Source: Microlunatus sp035634295 (GTDB lineage Bacteria > Actinomycetota > Actinomycetes > Propionibacteriales > Propionibacteriaceae). From it: DNA of 64,000 nt. The notes beneath the pieces were generated by a model. That model saw only the letters and a list, made by a program, of their open reading frames with translations. It did not search any database and was not told the DNA's origin. Both the position numbers and the translations under genes were made by a program. The DNA is taken from positions 1 through 64,000 of the forward strand of contig DASQDG010000075.1 in assembly GCA_035634295.1 (NCBI GenBank), in the 5' to 3' direction. Positions 42,338 to 52,047 of the stretch are shown piece after piece (position 1 is the first letter of the stretch; each line of letters opens with the position of its first letter).

Positions 42338-43785
42338 CGGCGTCCGGTCGGGGACGTCGTCGCTCGGCGCTGCAGCTCTGCGACGATCAGCGGCGTGATC
42401 TTGGTGACGTCCCCGCAACCGACGGTGATCACCAGGTCGCCGGCGCGGGCGAGCCCGGCAACGGTGCCTGCCGCCGCGTCCCAGTCGGGCTGGTAGGTCA
42501 CCGAGGCCGTCCCCGGAGCGATCGCTTCGCTGACCAGCCGGCCGTCGACGCCCGGGATAGGGTCCTCGCGGTCGCCACAAACATCCATCACCACCGCCAC
42601 GTCAGCCAGCTCCAGCGCCTGCGCCAGCTCGGTAGAGAAGTCTCGGGTGCGGGTGTAGAGGTGGGGCTGGAAGCAGACCACGAGCCGCCCGTCGCCCACT
42701 CCGGTGCGGGCGGCCTTCAGCGTGTTGAGCACCTCGGTGGGGTGGTGCGCGTAGTCGTCGTACACCCGGATGCCGTCGACGGAGCCGACCAGCTCGAACC
42801 GGCGGTGGGTGCCGCGGAAGTCGCCGAGTTGCTCGCGGACCACCTGGTCGGCCACCCCGACCCGGGTGGCCACCGCATAGGTTGCCGCCGCGTTCAGCAG
42901 GTTGTAGTGCCCCGGCACCGAGAGGGAGACCGGCCCGCCGGCCGTGGCGGACCGAAGCTCGAAGGTGGAGCCGGTGCCGGCGAAGTCGGCGGTCGAGATG
43001 CGTACGTCCGCGGACTGGCTGGTGCCGAAGGTGACGATCTCCAGGTCACTCTCGCCGGCGCTCACTCGTCGGCGCACTCGCTCGGTGAGGGTCACCGCAC
43101 CCGAATCGTCGGCGCTCACCACCAGCAGCCGGAGACCAGGGGAACTGACGAACCGCAGGAAGCCGGCGGCGTAGTTGTCCGCTGTGCCCCAGTTGGCCAG
43201 GTGGTCGGGGTCGACGTTGGTGACCACGGCGATCTCGGCCGGATACTGCAGAAAGGAGCCGTCGCTCTCGTCGGCTTCGGCGACCATCAGGTCTCCGGTG
43301 CCCAGGTGCCCGCCGGTGGCCGTGCCGGTGAGCGAGCCACCGATCACGTACGACGGGTCGAGCCCGCAACCGGTCAGCACCGAGGCGATCATCGCCGTGG
43401 TCGTGGTCTTGCCGTGCGTGCCGGCCACCGCGATGGTCCGCCGGCCCAGCATCAACGAGCCTAGCGCTTGGCTGCGGTGAAGCACCTGCAGCCCACGTCG
43501 TCGCGCCTCAGCCAACTCCGGGTTGTCCTCGCGGATGGCCGACGACGCCACCACGGTCCTGGCGGCTCCGAGCTGCTCCGCCCGGTGACCGACGTGCACC
43601 CGGGCGCCGAGAGCCTCCAGAGCTCGCAGATAGCTGGAGTCCTGCCGGTCGCTGCCGCTGACCTCGGCGCCCGCCTGGACATAGGCGGTGGCGATGCCGT
43701 TCATCCCCGAGCCGCCGATGGCGATGAAGTGCACCGGACTCAGCGAGCTCACCTCGGCGAGCTCGGTCGGTTCGATCAAGGCCAT
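42334..43785 (-). CDS. murC: UDP-N-acetylmuramate--L-alanine ligase
   Basis: A 483-residue Mur ligase adding L-alanine to UDP-MurNAc, the first peptide step of lipid II synthesis. VHFIAIGGSGMNGIATAY is the N-terminal Rossmann loop for UDP substrate, VAGTHGKTTTTAMIA (near 110) the ATP P-loop, VTNVDPDHLANWG the central motif, and VYDDYAHHPTEVLNTLKAAR (near 350) the conserved His motif. ATG 43785 has GGAGGT upstream and is preferred over a longer frame running into murG. It overlaps murG by ten bases and ftsQ by four. Confidence 0.96.
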   Translation of the reverse strand: MALIEPTELAEVSSLSPVHFIAIGGSGMNGIATAYVQAGAEVSGSDRQDSSYLRALEALGARVHVGHRAEQLGAARTVVASSAIREDNPELAEARRRGLQVLHRSQALGSLMLGRRTIAVAGTHGKTTTTAMIASVLTGCGLDPSYVIGGSLTGTATGGHLGTGDLMVAEADESDGSFLQYPAEIAVVTNVDPDHLANWGTADNYAAGFLRFVSSPGLRLLVVSADDSGAVTLTERVRRRVSAGESDLEIVTFGTSQSADVRISTADFAGTGSTFELRSATAGGPVSLSVPGHYNLLNAAATYAVATRVGVADQVVREQLGDFRGTHRRFELVGSVDGIRVYDDYAHHPTEVLNTLKAARTGVGDGRLVVCFQPHLYTRTRDFSTELAQALELADVAVVMDVCGDREDPIPGVDGRLVSEAIAPGTASVTYQPDWDAAAGTVAGLARAGDLVITVGCGDVTKITPLIVAELQRRATTSPTGRR

Positions 43786-44906
43786 GCCCCAGCCACCTCC
43801 AACGTGTGTCGCGCCAGCGTTACCGCGGCGTCGTTGCGGGCAACGCCGGCGGTGGCTCGAGACATTCCGGCCAACCGCGGACGGTCGGTGAGCAGCGCGG
43901 GCAGGTGAGAAGCCGCCCACTGCGGGGTGCAGTCCGCGTCGGGCAGCAGCTCCCCACCGCCTGCCTCGACCACCACGGTGGCGTTGCGGGCCTGCTCGCC
44001 GTTGCCGTGTGGATAAGGCACGAACACGGCCGGCAGCCCGACCGCCGCGGTCTCCAGGACCGTGCTGGCTCCGCACCGACCGAGCAGCAGGTCGGCCGCG
44101 GCGTAGGCCTGCTCCATCTCGGCCACGAAGGCCACCGGCTGGTAGCAGGCGCCCGTGTCCGGGTCGGTGACCGAAACCGTGTCCGGTGTGAGGTTGGCAG
44201 GACCGACGACATGCAGCACCGAGATGCCCCGGGCCAGCAGCTGGTCCCGGGCCCCGGCCACGGCCGAGTTGATGGATCGCGCCCCCTGCGAGCCGCCGCT
44301 GACCAGCAGCGTCGGCAGCTCGGGATCGAGGCCGAAGCGCAGCCGGGCCGACCGACGCTCGGCGCTGCGATCCAGCTCAACGATCGAGCGGCGCAGCGGC
44401 AGGCCGATCTCGGTGGCGTGCGGCAGAGGCGTGTCCGGGAACGAGGTGAACACCGACGTGGTGAAGCGGGCGGCCACTCGGTTGGCCAACCCGGGGATGG
44501 CGTTCTGCTCGTGCAGCACGATCGGCACCCGCAGCCGCCGAGCGGCGAGATACACGGGGGTGGAGACGTAGCCGCCGAAGCCCAGCACCACGTCGGCCCG
44601 GACCGCCCGCAGCAGGGCGGCTGCCTGGGCGACGGCGCGCCACAACCGCAGCGGCAGCCGGGCCAGATCCAGGTTCGGTCTCCGCGGCATCGGCACCGGC
44701 GCGATGAGCTCCAGCCGCAGTCCAGCCGCCGGCACCACCCGGGTCTCCAGCCCGCGCGTCGTGCCGACTGCGGTCAACTCGACGTCGGGCCGCAGCAGTT
44801 GGAGCTCGTGGGCGGTGGCGATCAGCGGCGAGGTGTGCCCGGCCGTGCCGCCACCGGCCAGCACGACGCTGGTAGGGGCGGCAGACTGCCCAGCTTCAGG
44901 GCTCAC
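43776..44906 (-). CDS. murG: UDP-GlcNAc--lipid I N-acetylglucosaminyltransferase
   Basis: A 376-residue GT28 transferase that makes lipid II on the inner face of the membrane. VVLAGGGTAGHTSPLIATA (near 14-32) is the first glycine loop, VLGFGGYVSTPVYLAA the second, VLHEQNAIPGLANR follows, and LLVSGGSQGARSIN (near 199) begins the donor domain with GRCGASTVLETAAVGLPAVF (split GRCGASTVLETA and AVGLPAVF) binding UDP-GlcNAc. GTG 44906 lies inside the ftsW end, and the two genes overlap by eleven bases. Confidence 0.96.
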   Translation of the reverse strand: MSPEAGQSAAPTSVVLAGGGTAGHTSPLIATAHELQLLRPDVELTAVGTTRGLETRVVPAAGLRLELIAPVPMPRRPNLDLARLPLRLWRAVAQAAALLRAVRADVVLGFGGYVSTPVYLAARRLRVPIVLHEQNAIPGLANRVAARFTTSVFTSFPDTPLPHATEIGLPLRRSIVELDRSAERRSARLRFGLDPELPTLLVSGGSQGARSINSAVAGARDQLLARGISVLHVVGPANLTPDTVSVTDPDTGACYQPVAFVAEMEQAYAAADLLLGRCGASTVLETAAVGLPAVFVPYPHGNGEQARNATVVVEAGGGELLPDADCTPQWAASHLPALLTDRPRLAGMSRATAGVARNDAAVTLARHTLEVAGAWP

Positions 44907-46236
44907 GACGACCCCGAGCGCTGGCGCGGCGCGACGGCACGGCTCGGGAGGAGCCGGCGCGAGAGGACACGATCGCCGTCATTCGGCGCAGCCGCAGCCC
45001 CGACCGGGCGGCGATCACCGCTCGAGCCGCCGGTTCCCGCCGGGCGCACGACAGCAGCACTCCGACGCCGGCCAGCGTGGCCAGCAGCGCCGAGCCGCCG
45101 TAGGACACCAGCGGCAGCGGTACGCCGGCGATCGGCAGCAAACGGAGCACGCAGCCGAGGTTCACCAGGGCCTGCACCATGAACCAGGCCGTCACCCCGG
45201 CAGCGGCGTAGCGCGGGAACGCCTCGTCGGAGCGCAGTGCGATCCGGATGCCCGCATAGCCGAGCACCAGGAACATCGCCAGCACCATCAGGCTGCCGAA
45301 CAGGCCAAGCTCCTCACCGATCACCGCGAAGATGAAGTCCGAGTGCGCTTCGGGCAGGGTCCCCCATTTCTGCCGACTGGCACCCAGGCCGACGCCCCAC
45401 CAGCCGCCGGAGGCGATGGCGTACATGCCCACCGTGGCCTGATGGTTGATGCCCTCCAGGCCGCTGTTGGGGTTGAGGAACGCGGCGAACCGGCTCAGCC
45501 GGGTGGGGCTGGTGAGCACCAGTACGGCCATGCCGGCGGCGCCGAGGGTGGCCAGAACGGCGAAGATCCGCAGCGGCGCGCCGATCATCCACAACACGGC
45601 CCCGACCATGCCGATCACCACGGCGGCGGTGCCCGCGTCACCCTGGAACACGATCAGCAAGATGATCAGGGCGCTCACCGGAAGGTACGGGATGAGCAGG
45701 TGCTTGGGCTGGTCGAGCAGCTGTTGCTTGCGGGCGAGCACGTCGGCGCCCCAGAGAGCTACTGCGAGCTTGGCGAACTCCGAGGGCTGCAGCCGCAGCG
45801 GGCCGAGGTCCAACCAGTTGCGGTTGCCTTGAAACTCCCAGCCGAGCGGGGTGTAAGTCAAGATCAGCAGGATCATGGCGCCGGCCGTGCCCACCCAGCT
45901 GAGCACCCGCAGCGTCGGCGGTTTCAGCTTGACGATGACCACGATGGCGACCAGCCCGACAGCCACGAACACGATCTGGCGCTTGATATAGAAATAGGAG
46001 TCCCGGTAGTTCAGGTAGGCCTTGACGCTGGAGGCCGACAGCACCATCAGCATTCCCAGCGCCAGCAGCATCCCGGCCGCGGCGAGCACGAGGTGGTAGC
46101 TGGTCAACGGCCGGTCCAGCACGCTCTCCAGCCACTGCGAGGTGCTCCTGCGGGAGATCTTGGCGACTTGGCGGCTACCGGCTGGGCGCCGACCCGACGT
46201 GCTGTCCCGGCTCGGGCTGGGGGTCAGTGTCGCCAC
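44896..46236 (-). CDS. ftsW: Lipid II polymerase / division protein FtsW
   Basis: A 446-residue SEDS-family protein with about ten membrane segments. It polymerises glycan strands at the septum together with FtsI. MVLSASSVKAYLNYRDSYF and IKRQIVFVAVGLVA are the N-terminal helices; PLGWEFQGNRNWLDLGPLRL then QPSEFAKLAVALWGA form the conserved catalytic loop; DAGTAAVVIGMVG, HSDFIFAVIGEELGLFGSL (catalytic Glu in this helix) and LPLVSYGGSALLATLAGVGV are family marks. GTG 46236 lies seven bases after the murD stop and has GGAGTGAGG upstream. The C-terminal 50 residues are Arg-rich. Confidence 0.95.
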   Translation of the reverse strand: MATLTPSPSRDSTSGRRPAGSRQVAKISRRSTSQWLESVLDRPLTSYHLVLAAAGMLLALGMLMVLSASSVKAYLNYRDSYFYIKRQIVFVAVGLVAIVVIVKLKPPTLRVLSWVGTAGAMILLILTYTPLGWEFQGNRNWLDLGPLRLQPSEFAKLAVALWGADVLARKQQLLDQPKHLLIPYLPVSALIILLIVFQGDAGTAAVVIGMVGAVLWMIGAPLRIFAVLATLGAAGMAVLVLTSPTRLSRFAAFLNPNSGLEGINHQATVGMYAIASGGWWGVGLGASRQKWGTLPEAHSDFIFAVIGEELGLFGSLMVLAMFLVLGYAGIRIALRSDEAFPRYAAAGVTAWFMVQALVNLGCVLRLLPIAGVPLPLVSYGGSALLATLAGVGVLLSCARREPAARAVIAARSGLRLRRMTAIVSSRAGSSRAVPSRRASARGRREP

Positions 46237-46243
46237 GGCGGCC

Positions 46244-47719
46244 TCACTCCTTCGCGTCGCCGACCGGGCCCGATGTCTCTGGTCCCAGGTCGTGCACCGC
46301 TGCGGTGAAGGCGTCTCCGCGGGCGGCGTAGTCGGTGAACATGTCCAAACTGGCACAGCCCGGAGCCAGCAGCACCACGTCACCCGGTCGGGCCAGGGAC
46401 GCAGCGGCCGCGACGGCTCGGGCCATGGCACTAGTGTCGGTTGACTCGATCACAATCACCGGGACTTCCGGCGCGTGTCGGTCCAGGGCCTCAGCGACCA
46501 CGCGGCGGTCGACGCCGAGCAGCACCGCCCCCCGCAGCCTGGCCCGGTGCTCGACCACCAGCTCGTCGAACGTGGTCCCCTTGGCCTGCCCGCCGGCGAC
46601 CCAGACCACACTTGTGTACGAGCGCAGCGCCGCACCCGCTGCGGCCGGGTTGGTGGCCTTCGAATCGTCGACCCAACGCACTCCGCCGCGCTCGGCCACG
46701 GTCTGGATCTTGTGCGCCCCGACCGCCACATTCCGCAGCCCGTCCCGTACGGCCACCGCGGGGACGCCGAAGGACCGGGCCAGGGCCGCTGCGGCGAGAG
46801 CGTTCTCAAGGTTGTGCGGCGCGGCCGGTGAGACGTCGCCGACGCGGGCCAGCTCCAGGGCGGAGTCGCGGCGCTGCTCCACAAAGGCCCGATCCACGAG
46901 GTATTCGTCGACCACCCCCAGCATGGACGGGCCCGGGATGCCCAAGGTGAATCCGATCGCGCGGGCGCCCTCGACCACGTCGGCGTCCTCGACCATCTGC
47001 TCGGTGGCCGGATCAGCCACGTTGTAGACGCAGCTGGCGTGCACGCTGGTGTAGATCTTGGCTTTGGCGTCGCGATAGCGCTCAGGGGAGCCGTGCCACT
47101 CGAGATGGTCCGGTGCCAGGTTGAGCACGGCCGCCGAGTGCAGCGAGAGCGAGTGCGACCAATGCAGCTGGTGGCTGGACAGCTCGACGGCCAGCACGTC
47201 GTAGGGGTCGGGATCCAGCACGGTCTCCATCACCGGCCGCCCGATGTTGCCGACCGCTGCGGTGCGCAGGCCCGCGGCGGCCAGGATCGACTCCAGCATC
47301 TGGGTGGTGGTGGTCTTGCCGTTGGTCCCGGTCACGCCGAGCCAGGGCACGACGCGGTCCGGTCGGCTCAGCCGCCAGGCCAACTCCACCTCGCTCCAGA
47401 TGGGCACACCTTGGCCGGCCGCCGCAACCAGCATCGGATGGCTGGGCCGCCAGCCGGTGGTGATCACCAGGTCGGTGTCGGCTGGCAGCCGACTGGTCGA
47501 GCCGGCGCCCAGCCGTACGGTCGCGCCCAGCACTTCGAGCAGCTTGCCCTTGTCGGAGTTCGCCTCGTCGTCGCGGTCGTCCAGCACGGTGACGTGGGCG
47601 CCGAACTCCATCAGCCCGTCGGCGGCTGCGAAGCCGGACACGCCGATCCCGGCCACCACCACGTGCGCCTGGGCCCACGGGGACGAGCCGTCGGCGCTAC
47701 TGATCCAGTCCACGCTCAC
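46244..47719 (-). CDS. murD: UDP-N-acetylmuramoyl-L-alanine--D-glutamate ligase
   Basis: A 491-residue Mur ligase adding D-glutamate. VVVAGIGVSGFAAADGL (near 20) is the N-terminal nucleotide-like fold, VPWLGVTGTNGKTTTTQML (near 123-141) the P-loop, LNLAPDHLEWHGSPERYRDA (split LNLAPDHLEWHG and SPERYRDA) the carbamylated-Lys and His region, RWVDDSKATNPAAAGAAL (near 350) the C-domain DDSKATN motif. A 166-base gap separates it from mraY upstream, which could hold a secondary promoter. Start ATG or alternative near 47719. Confidence 0.96.
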   Translation of the reverse strand: MSVDWISSADGSSPWAQAHVVVAGIGVSGFAAADGLMEFGAHVTVLDDRDDEANSDKGKLLEVLGATVRLGAGSTSRLPADTDLVITTGWRPSHPMLVAAAGQGVPIWSEVELAWRLSRPDRVVPWLGVTGTNGKTTTTQMLESILAAAGLRTAAVGNIGRPVMETVLDPDPYDVLAVELSSHQLHWSHSLSLHSAAVLNLAPDHLEWHGSPERYRDAKAKIYTSVHASCVYNVADPATEQMVEDADVVEGARAIGFTLGIPGPSMLGVVDEYLVDRAFVEQRRDSALELARVGDVSPAAPHNLENALAAAALARSFGVPAVAVRDGLRNVAVGAHKIQTVAERGGVRWVDDSKATNPAAAGAALRSYTSVVWVAGGQAKGTTFDELVVEHRARLRGAVLLGVDRRVVAEALDRHAPEVPVIVIESTDTSAMARAVAAAASLARPGDVVLLAPGCASLDMFTDYAARGDAFTAAVHDLGPETSGPVGDAKE

Positions 47720-47885
47720 TGCACGTCCCTTCTCCTGCGTCGGGCAGCGACTCTAATCGGACGACGTACGCCCGTCGACCCGCCTGACCCTCGCGCTGTC
47801 AGCCGTCAGGGGGCTCAGGCCTGGCCGACGCAGCGGGAGCGCTGACGCGGAGCGACGACTGCCGGACCTGTCGCCGAGCGTCCGG

Positions 47886-48956
47886 CTACATGCCGGCGAC
47901 CCACTCCGCGTAGAAGATGCCCAGTCCGGCCGCCACGAACAGTCCGGCGATGATCCAGAACCGCATCACGATGGTGACCTGGGCCCAGTTCAACAACTCA
48001 AAGTGGTGGTGGATCGGCGACATCTTGAACAGCCGGCGACCCTTGGTCGCCTTGAAGTAGCCGACCTGCAGGATGACCGACATCACCTCGATCACCAGCA
48101 GGCCGCCTAGGATGATCAGCAGCAGCTCGGTCCGGGTGAAGATGGCCATCCCGGCCAACGCGCCCCCCAGTGACAACGAGCCTGTGTCGCCCATGAAGAT
48201 CTTGGCCGGCTCGGCGTTCCACCACAGGAAGCCGAAACAGGCGCCGGCCAAGGCGATCGCCACCACCGCCAGGTCGTAGGGGTCGCGGACCTCGTAGCAC
48301 TTCGGGCCGGCGGAGGCCGTGTAGGCGCAGGACTGGTTGTACTGCCAGATGTTGACCAGCGTGTACGCCCCGAAGATCATCACGCAGGCCCCGGACGCCA
48401 GCCCGTCGAGGCCGTCGGTGAGGTTGACCCCGTTGCTGGCTGCGGCGATCAGCAGGATCACCCACAGCACCACCAGGACCAGGGGCAGCTCCAACCACTC
48501 GATGTCACGCAGGAACGAGATGTGCGCCGACGCTGGCGTGACGCCGCGTTCGTCCGGGAACTGCAGCGCCAGCAGCGCAAAGACGATGGCGACCAGCGAT
48601 TGGCCGGCGATCTTGGCTTTGCTCCGCAGACCCAGCGAGCGCTGCAGCCGGATCTTGATGTAGTCGTCCAGGAACCCGACCAGACCCAGCCCGGCGAACA
48701 GGAACAGCACCAGCAGGGCCGAGGCGGAGGGAGCGGTCCAGGTGAGCAGGTGACTGAGTGCGTACGCCAGCAGTACCGAGGCGATGATCACCAGCCCGCC
48801 CATTGTCGGCGTCCCGCGCTTGACGTGATGGGTGGTCGGGCCGTCGTCGCGGATGAGCTGGCCGTAGCCCTTGAGGACGAGGTAGTGGATAGCCACCCGA
48901 GTGCCCAGCAGAGTGCCGAGCAGAGCGAAGCAGCCCGCGAATACGATCGTCTTCAC
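47886..48956 (-). CDS. mraY: Phospho-N-acetylmuramoyl-pentapeptide transferase
   Basis: A 356-residue membrane enzyme with ten helices that joins UDP-MurNAc-pentapeptide to undecaprenyl phosphate, giving lipid I. HHVKRGTPTMGGLVII (near 43-58), FLDDYIKIRLQRSLGLRSK (near 93-111) with the Mg-binding Asp pair, GVNLTDGLDGLASG (near 178-191) with the catalytic Asp, and MGDTGSLSLGGALAGMAIF (near 255) are the family signatures; SPIHHHFELLNW is the histidine-rich loop. It overlaps murF by four bases. Confidence 0.97.
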   Translation of the reverse strand: MKTIVFAGCFALLGTLLGTRVAIHYLVLKGYGQLIRDDGPTTHHVKRGTPTMGGLVIIASVLLAYALSHLLTWTAPSASALLVLFLFAGLGLVGFLDDYIKIRLQRSLGLRSKAKIAGQSLVAIVFALLALQFPDERGVTPASAHISFLRDIEWLELPLVLVVLWVILLIAAASNGVNLTDGLDGLASGACVMIFGAYTLVNIWQYNQSCAYTASAGPKCYEVRDPYDLAVVAIALAGACFGFLWWNAEPAKIFMGDTGSLSLGGALAGMAIFTRTELLLIILGGLLVIEVMSVILQVGYFKATKGRRLFKMSPIHHHFELLNWAQVTIVMRFWIIAGLFVAAGLGIFYAEWVAGM

Positions 48957-50443
48957 CCGGGGTCCTCACCTGTTCGGGCCGGCGTCGATCGACGGCTGGG
49001 CAGCGGCGGAGCCTGGTAGATCTCCTGCGCCACGGTGTCCAAGGCTAGGCCACGCGAGGCCTTGACCAGAACCGTGTCACCGGGTCCTAGGTGGGCCAGC
49101 ACGGCCCCTGCGACGGCGTCCTTGCCTTCGACCACCACCGTACGGTCGGCCATCCCACCGGCGGCGGCGCCCTGGGCCAGCCGATGTCCGAGATCGCCGA
49201 CAGCCACCAAGCGGTCGATCCCGCGAGCGGCGGCGTAGCGGCCGAGGGCGCGGTGCTCGGTGTCGGCGGTGTCCCCCAGCTCCAGCATGGTCCCCAGCAC
49301 CGCCCAGGTCTGCCCGTGGCCCCGGGCAGCCCGTCGAGCGCGCCCGATCTCGGCCAGGGTATCCACGGCGGCGCGGGCCGAGTCCGGGTTGGCGTTGTAG
49401 GCGTCGTCGATGACCACCACGTCGTCGGGACGCTCGTGCATCTCCATCCGCGAGCGCGACCGCAGCCGGGCCTGGCTCAAGGTGGCGACCGTCGATGGCA
49501 GGTCGACACCCAGGGCCACCGCCGCGGCGGCGGCTGCAACAGCGTTGGCCACATGGTGTCGGCCGCTGACGAGCAGCCGAACCTCGGCCGGCAGGTGCGG
49601 CTGGCGGCCGGCGTCTGCGTGCAGCAGGAAGGAGCACCGGCCCAGCTCGTCGGAGGTGAGGTCGGTGGCCCACACGGCCGGTCGCGAGGGCGGCTCGCCT
49701 CGGGCCGAGCAGGCCGTCACGGGCGCCGCGGTCCGGCTCCGCATGGCCCAGACCAGCGGGTCGTCGGCGTTGAGGATGGCCATGCCGTCCGCTGGCAGGG
49801 CCTCCACCAACTCCCCCTTGGCCCGGGCGATCGCCTGCTGGCTGCCGAACTCACCGACGTGGGCCTGGCCGACGTTCAGCACCAGGCCGACCTGTGGCGG
49901 GGTCAGGTCACACAGGTAGGCGATGTGCCCGACGCCTCGGGCACCCATCTCGACGACCAGATGCCGAGTGTGGCTGTCGACCCTGAAAGCGGTCAGCGGC
50001 ACCCCGATCTCGTTGTTGAGGTTGCCGTACGGGGCGACCGTGGGCCCGGCCTGCTCCAGGACCTGCGCCAGCAGATCCTTGGTCGAGGTCTTCCCTTGCG
50101 ACCCGGTGAGCGCAACCACCTGCAGACCTCCGGCGGTGGCGACGTCGACCGCCCGGCGGGCCAGCCGCCCCAGCGCCAGCAACGGGTCGTCGACCACCAG
50201 CAGAGGACCTGACGGCTGGTCCATCGGCTGTGCCGTCACCGCCGCCACAGCGCCCGCAGCCAGGGCTGCGGACACGAATGCGTGCCCGTCCGCGTGCTCC
50301 CCCGGTAACGCGACGAACAGCGAACCTGGCCGGACCGCACGAGAGTCGACCACCACGTCCTGCACCACGGCGTCAGGGTCCCCCGGGCCCTGCACCACGA
50401 CACCGAGAGCGGCCGCCGCCTCGGCAACCGTCAGGGAGATCAT
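48953..50443 (-). CDS. murF: UDP-N-acetylmuramoyl-tripeptide--D-alanyl-D-alanine ligase
   Basis: A 496-residue Mur ligase that adds D-Ala-D-Ala, completing the pentapeptide. VDSRAVRPGSLFVALPGEHAD (split VDSRAVRPGSLFVALPG and EHADGHAF) is the N-domain, VALTGSQGKTSTKDLLAQVL (near 109-128) the P-loop, YGNLNNEIGVPLT the substrate loop, MGARGVGHIAYLCDL and VVIDDAYNANPDSARAAV (near 330-350) the catalytic His/Asn equivalents. ATG 50443 overlaps the murE stop (ATGA), and mraY overlaps its end, so translation is coupled. Confidence 0.96.
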   Translation of the reverse strand: MISLTVAEAAAALGVVVQGPGDPDAVVQDVVVDSRAVRPGSLFVALPGEHADGHAFVSAALAAGAVAAVTAQPMDQPSGPLLVVDDPLLALGRLARRAVDVATAGGLQVVALTGSQGKTSTKDLLAQVLEQAGPTVAPYGNLNNEIGVPLTAFRVDSHTRHLVVEMGARGVGHIAYLCDLTPPQVGLVLNVGQAHVGEFGSQQAIARAKGELVEALPADGMAILNADDPLVWAMRSRTAAPVTACSARGEPPSRPAVWATDLTSDELGRCSFLLHADAGRQPHLPAEVRLLVSGRHHVANAVAAAAAAVALGVDLPSTVATLSQARLRSRSRMEMHERPDDVVVIDDAYNANPDSARAAVDTLAEIGRARRAARGHGQTWAVLGTMLELGDTADTEHRALGRYAAARGIDRLVAVGDLGHRLAQGAAAGGMADRTVVVEGKDAVAGAVLAHLGPGDTVLVKASRGLALDTVAQEIYQAPPLPSRRSTPARTGEDPG

Positions 50444-52038
50444 GGCGAGCCCGTGAGGTCGGCCCACTCATGCCGTAGGACCTCGACGTCGTCAAAGGCC
50501 AGCACGGTGTCACCGACCTGCTGGCCGGTCTCGTGGCCCTTGCCGAGCACCACGAGCACGTCGGCCGGTCCGGCCAGCTCGAGGCCGCGTCGGATGGCGG
50601 CCCGCCGGTCGCCTCCGTCCAGCACCATCGTGGGTCGTCCGGTCACGCTGGCCCCGTGGGCCCCTTGGAGCACCTGACTGCGGATCGCCGCCGGATCCTC
50701 GGTGCGTGGGTTGTCGTCAGTCACCACCACGACGTCGGCGTGCGCGGCCGCAGCGGCACCGATGGGCCCCCGCTTGTCCGGGTCGCGGTCACCGCCGGCA
50801 CCCAGCACCGCGATCCGCCGCCGTCCCTGCAGGGCACCCAACGCGGCCGCCACCGCCTGTGGAGTGTGAGCGAAGTCGACGAAGACCGCAGGAGCGCTCG
50901 GGCCCAGCTCGACCCGCTGCATCCGCCCCGGCACCGTGACCCGCGCCAGGCCGGCCGCCGCCGGCTCCAGGTCCACCGCCTGCAGATCCAGCATGGCCAA
51001 CGCGGTCACCGCGTTGCGGACGTTGTGGTCCCCGGGTAGCGCCAGCCGGAAGACCAGCGAGCCCTTCGGTGTCCGCAGGTCGACCTCAGTCAGCCCGTCG
51101 GTGGCCAGACGAGTCCCGACCACCCGGTAGTCGGCTGCGGGGTCGGTCAGGCTGACCGTCACCACGGGCATCACCGCTGCGCGGAGCCGGTCGACCAGCA
51201 CTGTCCCACGGGGGTCGTCGATGTTGATCACGCCCGCCCGGGTGCGCTGCGGCGTAAACAGCGACGCCTTGGACTCGAAGTAGGACTCCTCGTCGCCGTG
51301 GAAGTCCAGATGGTCCTGGCCGAAGTTGGTGAAGGCGGCCACGTCGAAGGTGATGGCGTCCACTCGGCCCAGTGAGAGGGCGTGTGAGGAGACCTCGAGC
51401 ACGCAGGCGGTGGCGCCCCGTTCGACCAGCAGCGCCAGCAACCCCTGCAGCTCCGGGGCCTCGGGAGTGGTCACGGTGGTGCGAGGGGCATCCAGCACCA
51501 CCCCATCCAGACCGAACCCGATCGTGCCCACCATCCCCGTCCGGACGCCGACGCTGCGGAGCGCGGAGTCGAGCAGATAGGAGGTGGTGGTCTTGCCGTT
51601 GGTGCCGGTCACCCCGTAGGTGGTCATCGCCGCGCTCGGGTGGCCGTAGACCTGAGCAGCCGCCGGCGCCATAGCCCACCGCGGGTCGCCCACCACCAGC
51701 ACGGGCCGGCCGAGGTTTTCGGCTAACCGCTGCCCCGCCGGATCGGTCAGCACCGCGACCGCCCCGGTGGCCACAGCTTGGCCAGCGAACTGGGCGCCGT
51801 GGTGGGACCGCCCAGCCAGTGCGACGTAGAGATCCCCGGGCTGCACCAGCCGGGAGTCCAGCGTCACGCCGGTCACCTGTACGTCGCCCGCACCCCCGCT
51901 CTGGGACGCGCCCAAGAGCTTGGTGAGCGATGTCAGCGGAACCCCGGGGACCGCCAAAGGCCGCAGCACCGCAGGCCGCTGGGATCCGAACACGGCAGCG
52001 ACGCTATCGACTTCAGGTTTCCGACGCCCGACCGGCAC
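50440..52038 (-). CDS. murE: UDP-N-acetylmuramoyl-L-alanyl-D-glutamate--diaminopimelate ligase
   Basis: A 532-residue Mur ligase adding the third amino acid. VTLDSRLVQPGDLYVALAG is the N-domain, YGVTGTNGKTTTSYLLD (near 140-156) the P-loop, TVTTPEAPELQGLL and LEVSSHALSLGRVD the substrate region, and DDNPRTEDP (near 428-436) the third-residue selectivity loop; DNPR is the form specific for diaminopimelate instead of lysine. So the wall is diaminopimelate-based (meso or LL cannot be told). Starts at GTG 52038, ten bases before the ftsI stop; GTG 51993 is a possible alternative. Confidence 0.95.
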   Translation of the reverse strand: MPVGRRKPEVDSVAAVFGSQRPAVLRPLAVPGVPLTSLTKLLGASQSGGAGDVQVTGVTLDSRLVQPGDLYVALAGRSHHGAQFAGQAVATGAVAVLTDPAGQRLAENLGRPVLVVGDPRWAMAPAAAQVYGHPSAAMTTYGVTGTNGKTTTSYLLDSALRSVGVRTGMVGTIGFGLDGVVLDAPRTTVTTPEAPELQGLLALLVERGATACVLEVSSHALSLGRVDAITFDVAAFTNFGQDHLDFHGDEESYFESKASLFTPQRTRAGVINIDDPRGTVLVDRLRAAVMPVVTVSLTDPAADYRVVGTRLATDGLTEVDLRTPKGSLVFRLALPGDHNVRNAVTALAMLDLQAVDLEPAAAGLARVTVPGRMQRVELGPSAPAVFVDFAHTPQAVAAALGALQGRRRIAVLGAGGDRDPDKRGPIGAAAAAHADVVVVTDDNPRTEDPAAIRSQVLQGAHGASVTGRPTMVLDGGDRRAAIRRGLELAGPADVLVVLGKGHETGQQVGDTVLAFDDVEVLRHEWADLTGSP

Positions 52039-52047
52039 ATGTGCCGC

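Noticed and set aside
47720..47885. Gene or structured RNA between murD and mraY
   Set aside because: No frame with a ribosome-binding site and no strong helix; only weak inverted repeats. A weak TAGAGT before murD may be a promoter, but no -35 is clear.
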